From Limnochorda sp. LNt (lineage in GTDB: Bacteria > Bacillota > Limnochordia > Limnochordales > Geochordaceae), in contig NZ_CP141614.1 of the NCBI RefSeq assembly GCF_035593265.1, positions 2,294,001 to 2,358,000 of the forward strand: 64,000 bases of DNA, read 5' to 3'. Below are positions 1 to 8,181 of this stretch, piece after piece. Position 1 is the first letter of the stretch, and the number at the start of each line of letters is the position of its first letter. A program made the position numbers and the translations under genes. Under the pieces are notes generated by a model. The model worked only from the letters and a program-made list of their open reading frames with translations. It ran no database searches and had not been told where the DNA came from.

Positions 1-128
1 CGCAGCCCCTCCAGCACGCCCCGGCTCAGCGCCTCGATGGCCTTGGGCTGATCGCCGGCCGGCTCGAAGTCCGAGACGACCTCGAATCGGCCCGGCAACT
101 GCTCGGTGTCCCGGGCCGCTACGCCCAT
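1..128 (-). CDS. uvrB: UvrB, excinuclease ABC subunit B (N-terminal end only)
   Basis: Only the first 42 codons are inside the window; the gene runs off the left edge. The protein starts at ATG 128 and reads FEVVSDFEPAGDQPKAIEAL, which matches the start of UvrB, where the GDQP-x-AI stretch leads into the helicase-like domain. UvrB is the damage-verifying, ATP-dependent subunit of the UvrABC nucleotide excision repair complex in the cytoplasm. A consensus -10 box lies about 90 bp upstream. The neighbouring ctp and MinJ-like genes recall the uvrB surroundings in Bacillus. Identity is clear despite the short length; whether uvrA follows cannot be seen. Confidence 0.85.
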   Translation of the reverse strand, partial: MGVAARDTEQLPGRFEVVSDFEPAGDQPKAIEALSRGVLEGL

Positions 129-214
129 GCCTGCGCACCTCCCCGCACCGTCCCTTGCGGTCTGGAGGGCCGCCGCGCAAGCGGCCATCCGCACACAGGT
201 TCGGCGCGCAGGCG

Positions 215-220
215 ATTATA
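215..220 (-). promoter_or_regulatory. Extended -10 promoter element of uvrB
   Basis: On the minus strand this reads ATGGTATAAT: a perfect TATAAT preceded by TG and one base, an extended -10. No good -35 is present at 17 bp (TACCGC). Transcription would start near 208 and give uvrB a leader of about 80 nt. No LexA-type box was recognised. Confidence 0.5.
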
Positions 221-322
221 CCATGCGCGCCCCGGGGGCGGTACCGAACAGGTCCCTCCCCGACGACGACCTGGGGGACGCGATGCCACGAGAAGGGCAA
301 GGGTTGCCGGACGCCGCGCGCC

Positions 323-1433
323 TCACTCCGTCACCACGTAGGCCCCCGCCACGAAGAGCGCCCCGTCTCGCACGCTGGTGCGCTCGGCCGCGGTCAGGGG
401 CTCGTGGACCTGCCAGTCCTGCTTGCGGATGAACCCGGCCAGCCGCTGCACCAGATCGGCCGCCCAGCGGGCCGTCGCCTCCACCACGGCGGCGGGAGGC
501 CGGGGCAGCTGCATCAGGTGGGGGAAGCAGAGGGGTCCCTGCGCCCCGGCCAGGCGCTCCCGCTGCAGCACCGCCTCCTGCTCGCAGCGTACGCAGCGCA
601 GGGTGTAGACCTTGCCGCTGGCCCTCGCCCGCCGGGCGGCCTCGACCCATGGCGTCGGGTCGGGCTCGGCGCTCACGTGCGCCGTGCAGAGCGTCGCACC
701 CCGCCCCGCCGGCACCCGCCCGCCGGGGAGAGGCGTCGCCTGCGCCCGGAGGCGTCCGCCACAGCCGGTGCCAGCGCCGAGCAGACCACGCAGGCGACGC
801 CGCCGCGTCGCCGTCCGCCCCGGACAGGTCCTGTCCGAGCGGCCGCGATGCGCGCGGGCGGGCAGGAGCAGCGCCGGTTCGGCACCGGCGACCACCGCCA
901 CGGGCCACCCGGCCAGTGGCCGCCCAGGCTGCCGAGACGGGCCAGAGCCGCTCCCGCGTGGGCCGCGCGCAGGTCCCGGCCTGCCGAGCCGCGGCGTCCG
1001 GGTCGCCGGCGTCGCCCAGCGCCTGGTAGCGCTCCACCAGCCGCTGCACGTAGGCGGCCTCGGCGGAGGCGGCCCGCCGGCAGGCCGGGCAGGGGTGGAG
1101 GCGGCGCACCGCGGGCCCCGAGCCGCCTCTGCCCCACCGCTCCAGGGCCTGCCCCATGGCCTGGATGACGTCGTGCAGCAGGATGGCCAGGCCCAGGACG
1201 TTGTGCGTGCGGGTGCGCTCGACGTGCACCAGCTCCCATCCGTGACGCGGGCAAAGCCCCAGGCTGTCGCGCAGCTCCTGGCGCGCGCCCGGGTCATTGA
1301 CCAGCTCCCACAGCAGGCTGTCGAAGAACCGGGCCGTACCCTGCTCCACCAGGCGGCAGACGGGACACCCCGGCTGCGACAGGGCCTCGTCCAGTGCCGC
1401 ATCCACGACGTTGGCCGAGCGCCGACGCCTCAC
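323..1433 (-). pseudogene. DUF6062-like Cys-rich protein, reading frame broken
   Basis: The N-terminal part from GTG 1433 (GGAGG 9 bp upstream) has a CPVCRLVEQ motif, CPRHGWEL and a CPAC pair, the pattern of DUF6062 family proteins, which carry repeated Cys pairs and have no known role. Near 985 the family-like sequence leaves this frame. A CVVC motif appears in a second frame, and the C-terminal part (LRCVRCEQEAVLQRERL to the stop at 323) lies in a third. The span is 1111 nt, not a multiple of three. At least two or three small indels are needed to explain this. It is either a decayed gene or a sequence with base-calling errors in G/C runs; the well-kept C-terminus favours recent decay or error. 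Confidence 0.55.
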
Positions 1434-1654
1434 GGGTCGCTCGCCTCCATGATCGCCTCCCTGTCGGAAGCCGCCCGACGTCCCCACCTCCCGCGTCCCT
1501 CATAGACTCTCCCGACGGCACGCCGACCATCGGCAGGCCGGAGGGGACGGCACGGCGAATCCCGACGGGACCTCCGGTCGGCAGGCCCGGCCGGGTCCCT
1601 CCTCGTCGCCGCCTCACGGGCGGCCGGCGTGTCATGAGGAGAGGGAGAGCCACC

Positions 1655-2020
1655 GTGGACGCCGAGAGCCCGGGGATGCTCCTGCGGATCTTCATCGGGG
1701 ACTCGGACCGCTTCGAGGGGCGGCCGCTCTACGAGGCCTTGCTGGTCAAAGCACGGGAGATGGGGCTGGCCGGGGGCACCGTCATTCGCGGCGTCGCCGG
1801 CTTCGGGGCCCACAGCCGCATCCACACCGCCAAGGTGCTGCGGCTGTCGGAGGACCTGCCCGTGGTGGTGGAGATGGCCGACACGGAGGAGAAGATCCAG
1901 GCCTTCCTGCCCGTGGTGCACCGGATGGTGCGCGAGGGGCTGGTCACCCTGGAGCGGGTGCACGTGGTGCTCTACCGCTCGCGGCAGGCCGGCGGCCAGG
2001 CCGGGGCGCCGGGCGCCTGA
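1655..2020 (+). CDS. DUF190 family protein
   Basis: This 121-residue protein has the DUF190 pattern: LRIFIGDSDRFEGRPLYEAL near the N-terminus, then GLAGGTVIRGVAGFGAHSRIH and a C-terminal HVVLYR. DUF190 proteins are small, PII-like in fold, and often sit next to crcB; their biochemical role is not settled. GTG 1655 was chosen because AGGAGAGGGAG at 1637-1647 sits 7 bp upstream; an in-frame ATG at 1634 overlaps that site. The gene faces the fluoride channel gene crcB, with about 30 bp between their stops. A part in fluoride tolerance is inference from position only. Confidence 0.8.
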   Translation: MDAESPGMLLRIFIGDSDRFEGRPLYEALLVKAREMGLAGGTVIRGVAGFGAHSRIHTAKVLRLSEDLPVVVEMADTEEKIQAFLPVVHRMVREGLVTLERVHVVLYRSRQAGGQAGAPGA

Positions 2021-2051
2021 GGCGGCCACCGCCGCGAGACGGCCGCGCGAC

Positions 2052-2435
2052 TCACAGGGTGCGCCCCAGCACGACCCCAAGGACGACCCCCCCCCCGAGG
2101 CCCAGGATGGGCAGCCCGACGAGGTTGACCAGGCCCGCCGGCCAGCTGGCGTTTTCCAGCATCCGGAAGGTCTCGTACTGCCACGTCGAGAAGGTGGTGT
2201 AGGAGCCCAGGAAGCCGACGCCCAGCGCGGTCAGCGCCTCCGGCGACACCACCAGACGCTCCGAGGCCAGCACGCCCAGCAGGCCCAGCAGAAAGCTGCC
2301 GGAGACGTTGATGACCGCCGTGCCCCACGGGAAGCCGATCCCGAGCCGCTCGGACACCCAACCGCCCACCAGGTAGCGAGCCAGGGCCCCTGCTGCCCCT
2401 CCGAGCGCCACCAGCGCCAGCCGCGTCACCAGCAT
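2052..2435 (-). CDS. crcB: CrcB/Fluc fluoride ion channel
   Basis: This 127-residue membrane protein has four hydrophobic segments and the Fluc signatures: GALARYLVG, GTAVINVSGSFLLGLL and GFLGSYTTFSTWQYET. Fluc proteins act as dual-topology dimers that export fluoride across the cytoplasmic membrane. ATG 2435 was chosen (GGAG 6-7 bp upstream). A longer reading frame from 2519 would begin inside the fluoride riboswitch and translate the terminator, so it is not credible. Control by the upstream fluoride riboswitch is explicit in the sequence. Confidence 0.92.
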   Translation of the reverse strand: MLVTRLALVALGGAAGALARYLVGGWVSERLGIGFPWGTAVINVSGSFLLGLLGVLASERLVVSPEALTALGVGFLGSYTTFSTWQYETFRMLENASWPAGLVNLVGLPILGLGGGVVLGVVLGRTL

Positions 2436-2484
2436 CCTGCGCTCCAACGCCCCTTCCCCCATCGACGCCAGGGCCCCGGACCCA

Positions 2485-2517
2485 ACAAAAAGGCTCCTCA
2501 CCCGTCGGGTAGGAGCC
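2485..2517 (-). terminator. Intrinsic terminator of the fluoride riboswitch expression platform
   Basis: On the minus strand GGCTCCT-ACCCGACGGGTG-AGGAGCC forms a 7 bp stem, with ACCCG/CGGGT able to pair inside the loop, followed by TTTTTG. It overlaps the 3' aptamer block, as in the ON-type fluoride riboswitch. Confidence 0.85.
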
Positions 2518-2560
2518 ATCAGCCGCCGGCCGCGGCGCTTCAGGCGAGCTCCATCGCCTG
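2509..2560 (-). promoter_or_regulatory. Fluoride riboswitch (crcB motif) aptamer
   Basis: The minus strand carries the conserved crcB-motif blocks: GGCGATGGAGCTCGCC (2558-2543), a short variable stem, then GCTGATGGCTCCTACC (about 2524-2509). Fluoride binding stabilises this aptamer. The 3' block shares GGCTCCT with the left arm of the following terminator, so ligand binding would prevent terminator formation and switch crcB on. It lies about 20 nt after the predicted transcription start. Confidence 0.9.
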
Positions 2561-2581
2561 CCTGGCAGTATGTCGTCTCGG

Positions 2582-3562
2582 CTATTGTACGGGGGCGGGC
2601 CCGGCGCGGTCAATCGAGGCCCGCTGCCGCTCCCCCAGCAGCGCCGAGACCGGCACGACCTCGATCCCCTGCCGCCGCAGCTCCGGCAGCACGGAGGCCA
2701 CCGCGGCGGCCGTGGCGGGCCGCACGTGGCCGATGGCCACCGCCTGCCCCGTCTCTAGGGCCCGGCGGGCCGCCAGCAAGAGGCGCGCCCGCACGTAGCC
2801 CACCGACCGCTCCCCGTCGAGGAAGAGGTCGTTGCGGGCCCAGGGCATCCCCATGCCGGCGGCCACCTCGCCCACCACCGACTGCGCGGTGGTGCGGCTG
2901 TCCACGAAGAAGAGCCCCCGCCGCCTCACCGTCTCCAGCACCAGCTCCATGACGCGCCGGTCGGCGGTAGCCTTGGAGCCCATGTGGTTGTTGACGCCGA
3001 CGGCGCCGGGGACGGCGTCGATGGCCATCTCCACCCGGCGGCGGATCTCGTCGGGGGCGAGCCCGATGGTGATGGCGTGAGGCCCCGGGTCGACGGCAGG
3101 GTCCAGCGGCTCCATGGGCAGGTGCACCAGCACCTCGAAGCCCCGCTGCCGCGCCGCGGCCGCCTGCTCCTGGCTGTGAGGCAGGAAGGGGATGACCGCC
3201 ACCGTCAGCGGCACGTCCATCGCCAGGAAGGTCTCGGCGGCGGACCAGGCGTAGCCCCAGTCGTCGATGACGATGGCCAGCCGGGCGCGAGCCGGCTCCC
3301 GCCCCGGCCACGGCTCGCGACCGGCACCGGGCCCGTCCGGACGCCCGGGCAGGCCTGGGCGTCCCACGTCGCCCCGCCGCTCCAGGCTCGTCACCGCCGG
3401 CGCCGGCTGGCGCGCCAGCCACTCGGGGTAGGCCCGCAGTTGCCAGTGCCACAGCACCCAGAAGCAGGCCCCCATCACCGACGCTAACAGGCCGAGCCCC
3501 GCCACGGCCGCCGCCCGGCTCCGGGCGGCCCGCAGGCAGGTGGGCGCTCCCGCGCCCGTCAC
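2582..3562 (-). CDS. Divergent polysaccharide deacetylase (DUF610 family)
   Basis: The 326-residue protein starts at GTG 3562, overlapping the stop of the PDZ gene by 4 bp (GTGA), which implies translational coupling. Residues of about 20-40 form one membrane anchor (AAAVAGLGLLASVMGACFWV), followed by a Pro/Arg-rich linker. The catalytic-like domain begins RLAIVIDDWGYAW, continues VAVIPFLPHSQEQA and LVHLPMEPL, and contains GVNNHMGSKAT. These are hallmarks of the divergent polysaccharide deacetylase family (YibQ-like) with an Asp pair and His residues of a metal site. It probably acts on an extracytoplasmic polysaccharide; the substrate is unknown. Confidence 0.85.
   Translation of the reverse strand: MTGAGAPTCLRAARSRAAAVAGLGLLASVMGACFWVLWHWQLRAYPEWLARQPAPAVTSLERRGDVGRPGLPGRPDGPGAGREPWPGREPARARLAIVIDDWGYAWSAAETFLAMDVPLTVAVIPFLPHSQEQAAAARQRGFEVLVHLPMEPLDPAVDPGPHAITIGLAPDEIRRRVEMAIDAVPGAVGVNNHMGSKATADRRVMELVLETVRRRGLFFVDSRTTAQSVVGEVAAGMGMPWARNDLFLDGERSVGYVRARLLLAARRALETGQAVAIGHVRPATAAAVASVLPELRRQGIEVVPVSALLGERQRASIDRAGPAPVQ
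2584..2613 (-). promoter_or_regulatory. Promoter of the crcB riboswitch transcript
   Basis: On the minus strand TTGACC (2613-2608) and TACAAT (2589-2584) are separated by 18 bp. Transcription would begin near 2577, just ahead of the aptamer. The promoter overlaps the last codons of the polysaccharide deacetylase gene. Confidence 0.65.
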
Positions 3563-4851
3563 AGCGAACGCCGCCCGGCCCTCCACTGTCGCACCCGCCG
3601 CCAGATCCGCTGGAGGGGCCCGCTGTACTGGAGCGTCACGTACCGGGGCTCGTCGGGGTCGGGGGCCGGCACGATGCCGAGCGGCGGCACCTTGCCCGGG
3701 TAGCGCACGATCCGCCGGCGCCGCCACGCGCCCGGCATCCGGCTCTCCACCTCCAGCTCGATGTCGACGGACCACGGCTCCATGGCCGCCTGCAGGGCCT
3801 GCCGGTCCGGCACCGGCTGCCCGTTGAAGCTGAGGATGACGTCGCCGGAACGCAACCCCATCCGCGCCGCCGGGGAGTCGGGCACCACGTCGAGCACCAT
3901 CACGCCGTCCCGGTTGACGAAGACCGGCTCGCCCCGCTCCCGCCAGCGCCCCCAGTGGATCAACAGGTCGTGCCCCACCGGGGCGAAGAGGGCGGCGGCC
4001 CAGGCCAGCAGCGGCCAGCGGCGCGCGCCCAGGGACAGGGCCAGCAGCAACAGGCTGAAGAGCACCAGCCCCCCGGCGGAGTGCCGGGCCTTCTCCTTGG
4101 GGTCCCGGGTGACGGTGAAGTCGCCGTACCCGAGCCCGGCCACCACCGGGATCAGCTGGAAGGCCAGCTCGTGGCCCGGCGGCACCTCCACCGCCGGCCG
4201 AAACAACGGCCACCAGTCGGGCATCGGCACGCCCTGGCTGCCCGCCAGGGCCTCCCGTGCCACGATGAAGCCCACCACGGCGATGAAGGGCAGCGGCCAC
4301 GCCTTCTGCAGGGCGAAGCCGCCCACCACCCGGCCGTCGGGCTGCTTGATGTAGAGGGGCGTCGGGCTCACGTGGCCCGTCAGCCAGACCAGCACCGCCT
4401 CCACCAGGTGCAGCGCGGCCACCAGCGCCATCAGCACGGGCACGTCCACGGTGGGCGTCCCCAGCACCAGGGCCACCAGCGAGATGAGCCCGCCGGCGTA
4501 GGCGAAGCACATGAACCGGGGCTGCACCATGGCCAGCACCAGGGCAGTCAGGAAGAGGACGGGCCACCAGATCCAGAGGTTGACGTCGAAGGCGATGCCC
4601 AGCCCCACGAAGAGCGCCGTCGCGATGGCCCCGCCCAGAAGCCCCATGCCCAGGGCTTGCAGGGCCTGCCGCCCCACCGAGACCCGCACCGTGCCGAACA
4701 TGTACTGCTCCACGGCCGCCGATCGGGCGGCTTGCACGTAGACGAACCAGAAGACGACCGTCAGCAGGATGAGCGTGCCGGGCGACTGCAGCATCTGTGC
4801 CACGGTCTGCAGGATGAGACGCACCAGGTCGCCGACGGGCAGCGTCGTCAA
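3559..4851 (-). CDS. Polytopic membrane protein with C-terminal PDZ domain (MinJ-like)
   Basis: The 430-residue protein has about eight membrane segments in the first 300 residues, then a PDZ domain (about 310-375) with the SPAARMGLRSGDVILSFNGQ core. The layout, many transmembrane helices and then a cytoplasmic PDZ domain, is that of MinJ, which links DivIVA to MinD in Bacillus, and the gene order ctp-minJ near uvrB is similar. Translation starts at TTG 4851 with GAGGAGGGGG directly upstream and 10 bp after the ctp stop, so the two are one operon. A role in septum placement is inference; a general protease-partner role for the PDZ domain is also possible. Confidence 0.75.
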   Translation of the reverse strand: MTTLPVGDLVRLILQTVAQMLQSPGTLILLTVVFWFVYVQAARSAAVEQYMFGTVRVSVGRQALQALGMGLLGGAIATALFVGLGIAFDVNLWIWWPVLFLTALVLAMVQPRFMCFAYAGGLISLVALVLGTPTVDVPVLMALVAALHLVEAVLVWLTGHVSPTPLYIKQPDGRVVGGFALQKAWPLPFIAVVGFIVAREALAGSQGVPMPDWWPLFRPAVEVPPGHELAFQLIPVVAGLGYGDFTVTRDPKEKARHSAGGLVLFSLLLLALSLGARRWPLLAWAAALFAPVGHDLLIHWGRWRERGEPVFVNRDGVMVLDVVPDSPAARMGLRSGDVILSFNGQPVPDRQALQAAMEPWSVDIELEVESRMPGAWRRRRIVRYPGKVPPLGIVPAPDPDEPRYVTLQYSGPLQRIWRRVRQWRAGRRSL

Positions 4852-4861
4852 CGCCCCCTCC

Positions 4862-6115
4862 TCAAGCAGCCGCTGGCCGACCCGCCGCCCGGGCGGTCCG
4901 CGACAGCTGCTGCATCAAGATCTCCACCGCCTTCTGAAGCTGCACGTCGTCAGGGTCGACGCGGTCCTCGACCAGCGGCAGCCGCTCGGCCTGCTCGGGG
5001 CTCACCTCCACCACGACGTCGGGCTCGATCCCCTCCTGGTCGATGAAGTGCCCGCCGGCCGTCTGGTAGCGCTGGGTGGTGACCACGACGGCATCGCCCC
5101 GCCGCAGCGGGATGATGGTCTGCACGAGTCCCTTGCCGAAGGTGGCGGTGCCCACCAGCGTCGCCACGCCCCGGTCCCGCAGAGCCCCCGCCACGATCTC
5201 GGAGGCGCTGGCCGAGCCGTTGTTGACCAGCACCACCACGGGCACACGGGGCCGGGTGCGCAAGGGGCTGGCGTCGATGGTGTTGCGCTCGCCGCTGCGG
5301 CCCACCACGTGCACGATGGGGCCGTCGGAGAGGAAGAGGTTGGCCACGTCGATGGCCGCCGTCAGCAGCCCGCCCGGGTTGTTGCGCAGGTCCAGGATGA
5401 GCGCCCGGTACCCCTGGCGCTCCAGGCTCTCGAGGGCCGCCTCCGTCTCGCGGCCGGCCCGCTCGGAGAACTGCAGCAGCCGCACGTACCCGATGCCCGC
5501 GGGCAACAGCTGCACGGCGGCGACCGCGGGCACGTCGATCTCCTCACGCTCGATGGCGACGGTGAAGCGCTGGCCATCCCGCTCGATGGTGAGCCGGACC
5601 GTGGTGCCCTGGGGGCCCCGGATCAACGCCGAGGCCTCGTCTTGCGACATGTCGGCGGTGGCCCGGCCGTCGACCTCCACGATCCAGTCGCCCGCCCGCA
5701 GCCCCGCACGGGCTGCCGGCGTGCCGGGGATGGGCGCCACCACCGTCAGCCGGCCCTCCTTGATGCCGATGTAGACGCCGATGCCGGCGTAATGGCCCGT
5801 CGTCTCCACCTGCAGCTGCTGGAAGGCGCGGGCGTCCATGTAGCGGGTATAGGGGTCCTTGACCGCCTCGCGCAGCATGCCGTTGATGCTGCCCGTGCGC
5901 ACGTAGGCCGCCAGCAGATCCAGCGTGCCGATGGGCTCCAGGTAGTGGGTCTTGATGACCCCCACCACCTCCAGGGCCGTCGCCAGATCCGCCCCCTGAT
6001 CCCCCGGCGTCGACGACGCGCCCGAGCCCAGCAGGGTGGTGGCGGCCAGGAGGACGGCCACCAACCCGGCGACCACCAAGAGAGCCGGCCATGACCGAGA
6101 GAGGCGTCTCTTCAA
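4862..6115 (-). CDS. ctpA: S41 carboxy-terminal processing protease
   Basis: The 417-residue protein starts at TTG 6115 (GGGAGGAG, 5 bp spacing). It has an N-terminal membrane anchor (about 11-30), an S41 N-terminal helical region with DPYTRYMDA, a PDZ domain (GIGVYIGIKEGRLTVVAPI...AGLRAGDWIVEVDG) and an S41 core with the Ser of NNGSASASEIVAGAL and the Lys of TFGKGLVQT as catalytic dyad. It should cleave the C-terminal tails of proteins outside the cytoplasm. In Bacillus, CtpB acts on the SpoIVFA complex; no sporulation gene is visible here, so its target is open. Confidence 0.93.
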   Translation of the reverse strand: MKRRLSRSWPALLVVAGLVAVLLAATTLLGSGASSTPGDQGADLATALEVVGVIKTHYLEPIGTLDLLAAYVRTGSINGMLREAVKDPYTRYMDARAFQQLQVETTGHYAGIGVYIGIKEGRLTVVAPIPGTPAARAGLRAGDWIVEVDGRATADMSQDEASALIRGPQGTTVRLTIERDGQRFTVAIEREEIDVPAVAAVQLLPAGIGYVRLLQFSERAGRETEAALESLERQGYRALILDLRNNPGGLLTAAIDVANLFLSDGPIVHVVGRSGERNTIDASPLRTRPRVPVVVLVNNGSASASEIVAGALRDRGVATLVGTATFGKGLVQTIIPLRRGDAVVVTTQRYQTAGGHFIDQEGIEPDVVVEVSPEQAERLPLVEDRVDPDDVQLQKAVEILMQQLSRTARAAGRPAAA

Positions 6116-6157
6116 CGGGCTCCTCCCACTCCGTGGCCCGGTACCCCACCCCGTCGG

Positions 6158-8181
6158 CTACGCCCGGCGATGGCCCCGCTGACCCATTATACCGCCCATC
6201 CTCTCGGCCAACACCGCGGCCACGAAGCCCGGCAGGGCCGCGAGGCGCCCCAGCCGCCGCACGTCGAGCGCCGTGCGATAGAGCCACTCCAGGGCCAGCC
6301 GCCGCACCAGGGGCGGCGCGCGCCGGGCGCGCCCGGCCCACACGTCCAGACTCCCACCCACGCCGACGGCCACCCGCACCCGGCCGCGCAGACGCTCGCG
6401 ATGGCGGGCGATGAAGGCCTCCTGGCGGGGGCTGCCCATTCCCACGAGCAGCAGGGCCGGCCCGGTCCTCTCCAGCCTCTCCAGGAGCGCTGCCTCTTCC
6501 GCCGATCCCGGGGCGAAGTACCCGTGGTGGACGCCCGCCACCACCAACCCCGTCATCTCCGGCCGCATCTGCAGCCGCCGGGCGGCCTCCTCCGCCACCG
6601 ACCGGCCGTGGGGCCCCTCGGGCCGCCCCCCCACCAGGAAGACCGCGAGGCCTCTGGCAGCGCAGAGCGCCAGCAATCGCTCCGCCAGCTCGATGCCGGG
6701 CACCCGCCCCTTCATCGGGTGCCCCAGCATGCGCCCGGCCCACACGACGCCGATCCCATCGGGCACCACCAGGTCGGCCTGCCGGACGATGCCGGCCAGG
6801 GCCGGGTCGCATCGCGCCTGCATCACGATCTCGGGATTGAGCGTCACGACCTGGCGCACGGGCGCGGAGTCGTCCCCGCGCTCAGCCAGCCATGCTGCCG
6901 CGATGGCCTCGCCCTCCGACAGGCTGACCGGGTGCACCCCCACCCCCAGCACCTCCACCGGGGCCGGCGGCGAGCCCGCCCGAGGCAGCGGCTCGGGCTC
7001 GACCCGCTCGAGGCGCGCCAGGGGGGCCAATCCGTCCAGCACCCGGCTCGCCAGGTCGCGGCGCATCGACTCGAGACGGCTCCGTAGCCCGGCATGGTCG
7101 GCTGCGACGGCCTCCAGGCGCTGGCGCCACGCCCCGGCATCGGCGGCGTCTCGCGGCTCGACGGCCGCCACCGGCCAGCCTACCTCGGCCAGGAGCGCCG
7201 TCACCTTGGGGTCGTACGCCAGCCCGACGAAGGGGACGCCCGCCGCTCCGGCCAGGATCAGGGCGTGCAGCCTGACGCCCACCACCACGTCGAAGGCGCC
7301 GAGGGCCCGGACGGCCTCGACCGGATCAGCCGGCGCCACCTGCACGTCGACAGGGGTGTCGCCCCCCCGGTCACGCAGAAGCTGCTGCAGGCCCCGGGCC
7401 AGACGTTGACACGCCCCGAGATCGCGTCGGGGCTGCAGGGCCAGCACCGAGACCCGCACCGTCCCGCCCAGCGCGGCGGCCATGCCCTCGCCGAGCGCCC
7501 GGCCGGCCCGCTCGGCCGGCACCGGCTGGCCGGGCCAGTCCCGCCACGCCACCGCCACCCGCCACGCAGGACGGCGCCGGTCGGCGGGAGCATCGCGGTC
7601 GGCCACCGGCCCCAGGTCGGCGGCCTCGGGCGCCGGAGAGCTCGTGGCCGCTGCTGCCCCGCCAGGGCCCAGGCAGGATCCGGCAGCGTCACGATGCGGC
7701 TCGGGTCGAGCCCGCTCCAGGCGGCCAGGGCGCGCCGCGACCCCTCGTCGCGCACCGAGAGGTGCACCGCCCGCCGGGCCTCGCGCCCCACCAGCGTGCG
7801 CAGCCACCGCCGTCGGACGGGGCCCACTCCCTGCGCCACCCAGGCGACGGGGACGCCGCGCCGGCGCGCCATGGCCATGACCGCGAGGTAGTAGAGGACG
7901 CTGCGGGCGCTGGTGACGTCCTGCAGGAGGCTGCCGCCGCCGCTCACCAGGAGGTCGGCGCCCGCCAGGGCTCGCCAGACCCCTCGAGGATCCCGGGGCG
8001 CTGCCGCGACGCCGTGCAGACGCGACGTGCGGTCGGGGTCGGCCGAGAGCACGACCGGACGCAGGTGAGGCTCCGCCCGGCGCAGCGCCGTCAAGAGCCC
8101 CGCCAGGACCGCCTCATCTCCCAGGTTGCCGAAGCCGTAGTAGCCCGACAGGACGACCTTCGTGGCCCTCGGCCCCTTCAC
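6158..8181 (-). CDS. csaB: CsaB polysaccharide pyruvyl transferase fused to WecB/TagA/CpsF glycosyltransferase, frameshifted
   Basis: The N-terminal half (from GTG 8181) begins KVVLSGYYGFGNLGDEAVLAG and carries LLVSGGGSLLQDVTS, typical of CsaB, which puts ketal-pyruvate on cell-wall polymers so that SLH-domain proteins can bind. After LPDPAWALAG, near 7655 in a GCGGGGCAG run, the sequence must shift frame; the CsaB C-terminus (FDVVVGVRLHALILA) lies in the second frame. That frame continues without a stop into a TagA/WecG domain: VTLNPEIVM, VVPDGIGVVWAGR, VGGRPEG, VGMGSPRQEAFI. No start with a ribosome binding site separates the halves, so they look fused. The span is 2024 nt, so one indel is needed. 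The role would be cell-wall or surface-polymer synthesis. Confidence 0.75.
6186..6191 (-). promoter_or_regulatory. Possible -10 element ahead of ctpA
   Basis: The minus strand reads GGCGGTATAATGGG, with a perfect TATAAT about 70 bp before the ctpA start. The best -35 match (TTGGCC) is only 14 bp away. It overlaps the last codons of the csaB-tagA gene. A GGTATAAT core recurs at three other sites in the window. Confidence 0.4.

Noticed and set aside
2052-2519. A longer CrcB from an ATG at 2519
   Set aside because: That start lies in the riboswitch aptamer and would translate the terminator hairpin; 2435 has a ribosome binding site and fits family length.
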